Source: Pontibaca salina (GTDB lineage Bacteria > Pseudomonadota > Alphaproteobacteria > Rhodobacterales > Rhodobacteraceae). From it: a DNA stretch of 64,000 nt. The position numbers and the translations under genes were made by a program. The stretch is from positions 124,001-188,000 of the forward strand of contig NZ_JAEIJD010000006.1 of assembly GCF_016307205.1 (NCBI RefSeq). The letters are read 5' to 3'. Below the pieces are notes generated by a model. That model saw nothing but the letters and a program-made list of their open reading frames with translations, was not told the DNA's origin and ran no database searches. Shown piece after piece: positions 58,261-64,000 of the stretch; the first letter of the stretch is position 1, and each line of letters opens with the position of its first letter.

Positions 58261-60396
58261 TCAGTTTTCGGCGGTTTCGTCCTTGCGGATCTCCTCGCCG
58301 GTCTCTTGATCGACCATCTTCATCGACAGGCGGACCTTGCCGCGGTCGTCAAAGCCCAGCAGTTTGACTTTGACCTCCTGACCCTCTTTCAGAACATCCG
58401 ACGGGTGGTTCAGGCGGCGGTTTTCGATCTGGGACACATGGACCAGCCCGTCGCGCTTGCCGAAGAAGTTCACGAAGGCGCCAAAATCAACGATTTTCAC
58501 CACTGTTCCGGTATAGACCTTGCCGGCTTCGGGCTCGGCCACGATCGAGTGGATCATGTCATAGGCCTTCTGGATCGCATCAGCATTGGGCGAGGCGATC
58601 TTGATTGTGCCCTCGTCGTTGATGTCCACCTTGGCACCCGAGGTCTCGACGATCTCGCGGATCACCTTGCCGCCCGATCCGATGACTTCGCGGATCTTGT
58701 CGGTTGGAATCTGCATGGTTTCGATGCGCGGCGCGTGAACGCTGAACTCGCCCGCGCCGGTGATCGCCTTGCCCATCTCGCTCAGGATATGCAGCCGGCC
58801 GTCTTTCGCCTGAGCCAGCGCCTTTTCCATGATATCGGAGGTGATACCGGCCACCTTGATGTCCATTTGCAGGCTGGTGATCCCGTTTTCGGTACCGGCC
58901 ACCTTGAAATCCATGTCGCCGAGGTGATCCTCGTCGCCCAGAATATCGGACAGGATGGCGTAAGAGCCGTCCTCTTCAAGGATCAGGCCCATGGCCACGC
59001 CAGCCACGGCACTTTTCAGCGGCACACCGGCATCCATCATCGCGAGCGAGCCACCGCAGACCGACGCCATTGAGGACGAGCCATTGCTTTCGGTGATTTC
59101 GGCAACCAGACGGATGGTATAGGGGAAATCGGTGGCAGCAGGCAGAACCGCCTGCAGCGCGCGCCAAGCCAGTTTCCCGTGTCCGATCTCACGCCGACCG
59201 GGGCCGGACACGCGGCCAACCTCGCCCACCGAATAGGGGGGGAAGTTGTAATGCAGCATGAAGTTCGATTTGAAATTGCCATGCAGCGCGTCGATGAACT
59301 GTTCATCATCGCCGGTGCCCAGCGTGGTCACGACCAGCCCCTGTGTTTCACCACGGGTGAACAGCGCCGACCCGTGGGTACGCGGCAGCAGGCCGGTTTC
59401 GCAGACAATTGGGCGAATTTCGTCGCTGCGGCGTCCGTCGATCCGCTTGCCGGTTTTGACCACATCGCCGCGCAGAACCGATGCTTCCAGCTGTTTCAAC
59501 GCCGAGCCGAGGTTTTCGTCCTCAAGCTGCCCCTCGCTCAGCGCTTCCTTGATCGCTTCGCGGGCAGCGGCAACGGCGGCGGTGCGCTCCTGCTTGTCAG
59601 TGATCGCGAAAGCGGCGCGCATCTTGTCTTCGCCAGCCGCTTTCACCGCGTCATACAGCGCCGAGTAATCGGCGGGCTGGAAATCGAACGGCTCCTTTGC
59701 GGTTTCCTCGGCCAGCGAGATGATCAGGTCGATCACCGGCTGGATCTGCTCATGCGCGAATTTAACCGCGCCCAGCATTTCGGCTTCGGTCAGCTCATAA
59801 GCCTCGGACTCGACCATCATCACGGCGTCTTTGGTGCCCGCGACCACCAGATCAAGACGCTGTTCCGGGTTCAGGCGCAGGTCTTGCATGTCGTCGACGG
59901 TAGGATTCAAGACATATTCGCCATCCGAGAATCCGACCCGGCAGTTGGCAATCGGCCCCATGAAGGGCACGCCCGAGATTGTCAGCGCCGCCGAGGCAGC
60001 AATCATTGCCACCATGTCGGGGTCATTGACCAGATCATGGGACAGCACGGTGCACATCACCAGAACTTCGTTTTTGAAACCGGGCACGAACAGCGGACGA
60101 ATCGGCCGGTCAATCAATCGGGCGGTCAGCGTTTCCTTTTCGGTGGGGCGTGCCTCGCGCTTGAAGAAGCCGCCGGGCACCTTGCCCGCTGAGTAATATT
60201 TTTCTTGATAATGTACGGTCAGCGGAAAGAAATCCTGACCGGGTTTTTGTTCGCGGGCAAAAGTCACGTTGGCCATGACCGAGGTTTCACCCAGCGTGGC
60301 AATGACCGAGCCATCTGCCTGACGGGCAACCTTGCCCGTTTCCAATGTGAGCGTTTCTTCGCCCCATTGCATCGATTTCGTCGTTACGTTGAACAT
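58261..60396 (-). CDS. pnp: Polynucleotide phosphorylase
   Basis: A 711-aa phosphorolytic 3'-5' exoribonuclease. Two RNase PH domains (about 1-225 and 310-540) with [27 protein letters not shown] and the second [20 protein letters not shown]. Then KH ([20 protein letters not shown], about 560-620) and S1 ([20 protein letters not shown], about 625-695). Degradosome or stand-alone mRNA decay role. It lies after rpsO, the usual order. Confidence 0.96.
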   Translation of the reverse strand: MFNVTTKSMQWGEETLTLETGKVARQADGSVIATLGETSVMANVTFAREQKPGQDFFPLTVHYQEKYYSAGKVPGGFFKREARPTEKETLTARLIDRPIRPLFVPGFKNEVLVMCTVLSHDLVNDPDMVAMIAASAALTISGVPFMGPIANCRVGFSDGEYVLNPTVDDMQDLRLNPEQRLDLVVAGTKDAVMMVESEAYELTEAEMLGAVKFAHEQIQPVIDLIISLAEETAKEPFDFQPADYSALYDAVKAAGEDKMRAAFAITDKQERTAAVAAAREAIKEALSEGQLEDENLGSALKQLEASVLRGDVVKTGKRIDGRRSDEIRPIVCETGLLPRTHGSALFTRGETQGLVVTTLGTGDDEQFIDALHGNFKSNFMLHYNFPPYSVGEVGRVSGPGRREIGHGKLAWRALQAVLPAATDFPYTIRLVAEITESNGSSSMASVCGGSLAMMDAGVPLKSAVAGVAMGLILEEDGSYAILSDILGDEDHLGDMDFKVAGTENGITSLQMDIKVAGITSDIMEKALAQAKDGRLHILSEMGKAITGAGEFSVHAPRIETMQIPTDKIREVIGSGGKVIREIVETSGAKVDINDEGTIKIASPNADAIQKAYDMIHSIVAEPEAGKVYTGTVVKIVDFGAFVNFFGKRDGLVHVSQIENRRLNHPSDVLKEGQEVKVKLLGFDDRGKVRLSMKMVDQETGEEIRKDETAEN

Positions 60397-60597
60397 CTAC
60401 GTTTCCTAAATCGGCCATTCGGCCATTGCTTAGGGGGCGAATTCCCCCTGACCCCGGTATCTTCTTTGTCAAGCGCTGGGGTCCGGGCGCCGGATTTCAG
60501 ATTGCGTCGACATACCGCAGATTGACCGTGATGGAAAGCGCTTGCGGACGGTCAAGCATCACATTGCCAGTGATGGGCGAGCAGGGGAGAGGAAAGC

Positions 60598-60624
60598 AAA
60601 AACCGCGCCGGGTGGGCGCGGTTT
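60598..60624 (-). terminator. Terminator between rpsO and pnp
   Basis: AAACCGCGCC and GGCGCGGTTT form a 10-bp stem with a five-base loop, followed in the minus direction by TTGC with U-rich stem end. Typical rpsO terminator with read-through into pnp. Confidence 0.7.
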
Positions 60625-60704
60625 CGGTGTCTTGCGGTTACTTGGTGCCGGATCGCAGAGTGTCCTTGCTTGCCCGCTTGTCGGCACGCGTCGATCTGCT
60701 CAGC

Positions 60705-60974
60705 TTAGCGGCGCAGGCCCAGACGTTTGATCAGGTCCTTGTAGCGGGCCTCATCCTTGGCCTTGGTATAATCCAGCAATTTGCGGCGTGTTGCGACCAT
60801 TTTCAAAAGGCCACGGCGACCGTGGTTGTCTTCCTTATGGGTCTTGAAATGCTCGGTCAGAGTGGCAATGCGCGAGGACAGGATCGCAATCTGCACCTCG
60901 GGCGAACCGGTGTCGCCTTCCTTGGTTGCAAATTCTTTCATCACGCGTTGTTTTTCTTCGGCGGTAATCGACAT
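60705..60974 (-). CDS. rpsO: 30S ribosomal protein S15
   Basis: The 89-aa S15 protein, which binds 16S rRNA at the central domain. The start [20 protein letters not shown], then [40 protein letters not shown] and [12 protein letters not shown] are full-length and canonical. The long open frame upstream (to 61289) is not coding. Confidence 0.97.
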   Translation of the reverse strand: MSITAEEKQRVMKEFATKEGDTGSPEVQIAILSSRIATLTEHFKTHKEDNHGRRGLLKMVATRRKLLDYTKAKDEARYKDLIKRLGLRR

Positions 60975-61126
60975 CGGGGTCTCCTTGGTTAGGGTTTGTC
61001 GGAATGGCTCTGGCCGGGATGTCGTCCAGCACAGGCCCGTGGAGGGAACCGCTTCAGACCGGCATGGGGCCGAATCCGTTGCGGCTGCGCGCCTATAGAC
61101 GGTATTTTCCGAGGTGGCAAACGGTT

Positions 61127-61636
61127 TCAGGGGAGCCAGAGTTGGGGTTGCTGCGAATAGGGCAGGTAAAGCGGATGTTTGGGATGACCCGCCTTGCTGA
61201 GACCGAGGTGATAGATTGGCTTGCCGCTTTGGTGCAAAAGATCTGCGATCTGCGGGCCGCGATCCAGATGGGCGCCATGCGTGCCCCAAGCCGCAATAGT
61301 CTGTTCGGCCCAGTCTAGACCGTCAAGAATTGCGGCGTCATTGGCAGGCCCGACCGGGTCCGCAGCCGCGCGCATGGCGCGGGGGTCGGTGTCGCGCCAG
61401 GCGAATATATTGGTCACGCGAAACGCGCCAAATCCTAATGTGCGGGCGCGCCGTTCGCAGCGCTCGACGGTGGGGTCGTTCTGCATTTCGGTCGCAGTCG
61501 AGGGGTTCAACATCACGAAATGCGCGCGTTTTCCGCGCGCGTCCCACACGCGCGTCAAACTATAGCGATAGCGTTCGCAATCCGAATAGATCGCGGTTGA
61601 TGGCGCATCGCCTTTGGTGTGGGTACGGGTGATCAT
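61127..61636 (-). CDS. DUF1643 family protein
   Basis: A 169-aa protein of DUF1643, function unknown. Signature: [60 protein letters not shown] and [10 protein letters not shown]. Its start overlaps the truB stop, so it is expressed with it. The block [12 protein letters not shown] is diagnostic. Confidence 0.9.
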   Translation of the reverse strand: MITRTHTKGDAPSTAIYSDCERYRYSLTRVWDARGKRAHFVMLNPSTATEMQNDPTVERCERRARTLGFGAFRVTNIFAWRDTDPRAMRAAADPVGPANDAAILDGLDWAEQTIAAWGTHGAHLDRGPQIADLLHQSGKPIYHLGLSKAGHPKHPLYLPYSQQPQLWLP

Positions 61637-62544
61637 CAGGTGTTGAACACGCGGCTGGGGTGCAATTCGCCCGCCTTGTAAGTGCCGACAGCCAGCGCAC
61701 GCCCATCGAGCGAGGCCCAAGCCTCGTCGCCGTATTCCACATCCGCGGCGATCACGAGGCCGGGATTGCCATTGCGCAGACGGGCGGCACCTTCGGGCGT
61801 GCAGCGCACTTCAGGCAGGTCCGAAAGCCCGGTTTCCAGCGGCAGGATATGGGAATCAAGTTCGGGTGTGCGCGCGAGTGCCTCAACCTGCTCGAGCGTC
61901 AGGCCGTCTTCGGCATCGAACGGCCCCGACCAGATCCGGCGCAGTTGGGTGACATGGCCCAGACATCCCAACGCCTGCCCCAGATCGCGTGCGATCGAGC
62001 GCACGTAACCGCCCTTGCCGCAGGTCATTTCCAGCGTGACGTGATCCGCGTCCGGGCGGTCGGTCAGCAGCAGTTCCTCGACCCAGAGCGGGCGGGCAGC
62101 GATTTCCATCTGCTCACCGCCACGGGCGCGTTTATAGGCGCGTTCGCCATCGATCTTGACGGCCGAAAACTGCGGCGGGACCTGCATGATGTCGCCAACG
62201 AACTGCCCTAGCGCCGCCTTGATCGCGTCATCCGTGGGGCGCAGATCACTGGTGGCAGTCACCTCGCCCTCGGCATCGTCGGTATTGGTTTCCTGACCCA
62301 GCCGCACGGTGAATTCATAGGCCTTAAGCGCATCGGTGATATAGGGCACGGTTTTGGTTGCCTCGCCCAGTGCAATCGCCAACACCCCGGTCGCATCGGG
62401 ATCAAGCGTCCCGGCATGGCCTGCCTTTTTCGCATCCAGCGCCCAGCGGACCTTGTTCACAATCGCGGTCGAGGTCGGCCCGGCCGGTTTGTCGATCACC
62501 AGCCAGCCGGAAATATCGCGCCCTTTTTTCTTGCGTGCCATCAT
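61636..62544 (-). CDS. truB: tRNA pseudouridine-55 synthase TruB
   Basis: A 302-aa enzyme making pseudouridine 55 in tRNA. Motifs: [40 protein letters not shown] with the catalytic Asp, [39 protein letters not shown], and [23 protein letters not shown]-like C-terminal part ends the protein. ATG at 62544 or 62541 follows AAGGA. The frame opens at 62565 but with less support. Confidence 0.95.
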   Translation of the reverse strand: MMARKKKGRDISGWLVIDKPAGPTSTAIVNKVRWALDAKKAGHAGTLDPDATGVLAIALGEATKTVPYITDALKAYEFTVRLGQETNTDDAEGEVTATSDLRPTDDAIKAALGQFVGDIMQVPPQFSAVKIDGERAYKRARGGEQMEIAARPLWVEELLLTDRPDADHVTLEMTCGKGGYVRSIARDLGQALGCLGHVTQLRRIWSGPFDAEDGLTLEQVEALARTPELDSHILPLETGLSDLPEVRCTPEGAARLRNGNPGLVIAADVEYGDEAWASLDGRALAVGTYKAGELHPSRVFNT

Positions 62545-62593
62545 CCATTCCTTGTCGATAAGCACGGTCGCCTAGCCGATGGTGCTGCGCGCG

Positions 62594-63337
62594 TCAATCG
62601 CGCGGCACGGTCACCCCGACCACCGGACCCATGGCAAAGCCAAGATCCTTGCGCTTGATCACCGGGGCATAAAGCCGTGAAATATTGCCGTCGAAATAGA
62701 GCGCGTTGGGGATCTCTAGCGCGTCGCGAAAAAAGCTGCCAAATTCATGAAAGGTGACGGAATTGCGCGAGATCACGAACACTGCGCGGCTGCCGTCAGC
62801 ACTGGTTCCGACACCGTTGCGAATATAGCGCGAAGTGCTGTCGATCAGGAAACGCGGGTGCAATTCACCGTTAATCACCAGCATCGGGCCGGATTGTGTC
62901 GCGTGCCGGCATTCGGGGGCTTCATCAACAAAGGCCAATGTCTCGAACACATCGGCGCGGTCATCTCTGATGCAAAAGACGCCATTGGGCAGCAACCCGA
63001 AATTGCCCGGCCCCGAATCGGAAATCACGCGCATTTCCTCGTTGCCGTTTTCGACATATAAGCCGACCGGCGCGCGGTCGCTGTGATACATGCCCGCATT
63101 CATTGCGAACGCAAGCTTGCGCCCCTCAACGGCCAGCGCTGTTTCGATGGTCGAGAACTGTCCTAGAACAGTGCCCGAATCGTCGCGTAAAAACAGCCGC
63201 AAATCGGCGTTTTCCGCGTCCACAATACAGACTGCATAGCCATTGCCCGCATATTCATGATTCTGACAGTGGACCGGGTCGCCAGCGGCGGCGGTCGCCA
63301 GCAAAAGCAATAGCGCGGCGACCCCCGCTCGGATCAT
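62594..63337 (-). CDS. Phosphodiester glycosidase-like (DUF2233) secreted protein
   Basis: A 247-aa protein with a signal peptide ([18 protein letters not shown]). The DUF2233/NAGPA fold appears in [54 protein letters not shown] and [14 protein letters not shown]. Relatives remove N-acetylglucosamine from phosphodiesters. Coupled by a four-base overlap to rbfA. Confidence 0.85.
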   Translation of the reverse strand: MIRAGVAALLLLLATAAAGDPVHCQNHEYAGNGYAVCIVDAENADLRLFLRDDSGTVLGQFSTIETALAVEGRKLAFAMNAGMYHSDRAPVGLYVENGNEEMRVISDSGPGNFGLLPNGVFCIRDDRADVFETLAFVDEAPECRHATQSGPMLVINGELHPRFLIDSTSRYIRNGVGTSADGSRAVFVISRNSVTFHEFGSFFRDALEIPNALYFDGNISRLYAPVIKRKDLGFAMGPVVGVTVPRD

Positions 63338-63729
63338 TTCTCCAGATCGCGGCGGACCGCCTCCTGATTCAGCAATCGGCGGGTCTCGTCCATCTGGTCA
63401 AAGGTCTTGTCCAGACGAAAACGCAAGTCGGGCGCAAATTTCAGCGCCAATTGCTTGGCAACTGCGCGGCGCAATTCGTTCTTGTTATCAGCGAGCAGAC
63501 GCACAACGCTATCTTGACCTTCTCCGCCTAACGGCAGGACATAGGCAGTCGCCACACGCAGATCGGGCGAAACCCGCACTTCGCCCACGGTGATCGACAT
63601 GCGGCTTAGGTCAGCATCGTGGAGGTCGCCGCGCGCCAGTACATCTGACAGCGTGCGCCGGATCAGTTCGCCCACCCGCAGCTGACGCTGCGTCGGGCCG
63701 GGTCCATCATGGAATTTGTTCTTGGCCAT
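63334..63729 (-). CDS. rbfA: Ribosome-binding factor A
   Basis: A 131-aa 30S maturation factor: [40 protein letters not shown] and [20 protein letters not shown] show the KH-like fold. It begins the rbfA-truB unit on the minus strand, divergent from dapB by 85 bp. Confidence 0.94.
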   Translation of the reverse strand: MAKNKFHDGPGPTQRQLRVGELIRRTLSDVLARGDLHDADLSRMSITVGEVRVSPDLRVATAYVLPLGGEGQDSVVRLLADNKNELRRAVAKQLALKFAPDLRFRLDKTFDQMDETRRLLNQEAVRRDLEK

Positions 63730-63814
63730 GGCGCTGACTTAGGCGTTAACAGAGGTTTTGCCAAGCGGGCATTGATTGGATACTCAGCAACCATCTGTGA
63801 GGAAAGGGCGTAAC

Positions 63815-64000
63815 ATGACACAACTGCCGGGAATCGTTATCACCGGGGCATCGGGTCGCATGGGCCAGATGCTGATCCGCACCGTTGCGGGCAGCGCAAA
63901 GGCCCGGCTTGTGGGCGCGGTCGAGCGCACCGGCCACAGCTGGATCGGTCAGGATGTCGGGGTTGCGATGGGCGGTGCAGAACTGGGTGTATCGGTGACC
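63815..64000 (+). CDS. dapB: 4-hydroxy-tetrahydrodipicolinate reductase, 5' part
   Basis: First 62 codons of DapB, the lysine/diaminopimelate pathway reductase. The N-terminal Rossmann site [20 protein letters not shown] and the following [18 protein letters not shown] are family features. It runs off the right edge. GAGGAAAGG precedes the start. Confidence 0.93.
   Translation, partial: MTQLPGIVITGASGRMGQMLIRTVAGSAKARLVGAVERTGHSWIGQDVGVAMGGAELGVSVT

Noticed and set aside
58177-60192. Plus-strand frames of 298 and 337 codons
   Set aside because: Antisense to pnp, with low-complexity His/Asp/Gly-rich translations and no domain.
60975-61289. Upstream extension of the rpsO frame
   Set aside because: S15 is full-length from the ATG at 60974, and the extra sequence has no family similarity.
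1-64000. CRISPR arrays, toxin-antitoxin pairs and phage-defence genes
   Set aside because: I looked for evenly spaced short repeats and typical small gene pairs and found none. The repeats seen are pairs, not arrays.

Overview
The window is a GC-rich alphaproteobacterial chromosome segment, most likely from a marine Rhodobacteraceae (Roseobacter-group) strain. The basis is gene content: a complete Paracoccus/Roseobacter-type sox cluster with soxR, soxS, soxG and soxH, an rbfA-truB-rpsO-pnp block, dimethylglycine/sarcosine dehydrogenase-like genes beside a homocysteine methyltransferase, and the codon bias. No plasmid or phage backbone is present.

Layout. 0-4.4 kb: the 5' part of a YeeE/YedE transporter, folA behind a decayed thyA tail, tRNA-Arg(TCT), a chromate transporter and a DUF3422 membrane protein. 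4.4-11.2 kb: a graveyard of IS3, IS5 and ISL3 fragments, an integrase scrap and a frameshifted LysR remnant. It starts near tRNA-Ser(GGA) and holds two intact genes, an Ntn-type amide hydrolase and a haloacid dehalogenase. 11.4-19.0 kb: an amide-use operon made of an AmiC-like sensor, an AmiR-like ANTAR antiterminator, a five-gene urea/amide-type ABC importer and an acetamidase/formamidase. 19.6-31.7 kb: thiosulfate oxidation, with soxRS divergent from soxV-XYZA-BCD-DUF302, followed on the other strand by soxG, soxH and a secreted DsrE protein. Several sox promoters share a putative operator.

32.4-37.6 kb: a cobalamin riboswitch followed by a TonB-dependent receptor and a BtuDFC-type ABC importer. 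37.7-39.5 kb: mntR facing an OrfX-like gene and superoxide dismutase, with two dyad operators between them. 40-47.5 kb: core genes (CAP lipoprotein, 5-formyl-THF cyclo-ligase, mgtE, guanine deaminase, histidinol-phosphatase, an XRE regulator, quinone oxidoreductase, a Bax inhibitor-1 family protein). 47.5-48.3 kb: decayed mobile sequence next to tRNA-Ser(CGA). 48.7-55.2 kb: an XRE-cupin regulator with two FAD/GcvT-type dehydrogenases around a homocysteine S-methyltransferase, probably methylated-glycine catabolism. 55.2-64 kb: an RluA-family synthase, an aldehyde dehydrogenase, a 1-Cys peroxiredoxin, then pnp, rpsO, a DUF1643 gene, truB, a DUF2233 gene and rbfA on the minus strand, and the start of dapB.

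I see no wholly new system. The most unusual points are the AmiC/AmiR control of an Urt-type importer plus formamidase, a conserved operator motif in the sox regulon, a SoxH-like protein with a degraded metal motif, and 37-bp direct repeats around the mntR-sod module. No CRISPR array or defence locus was seen.
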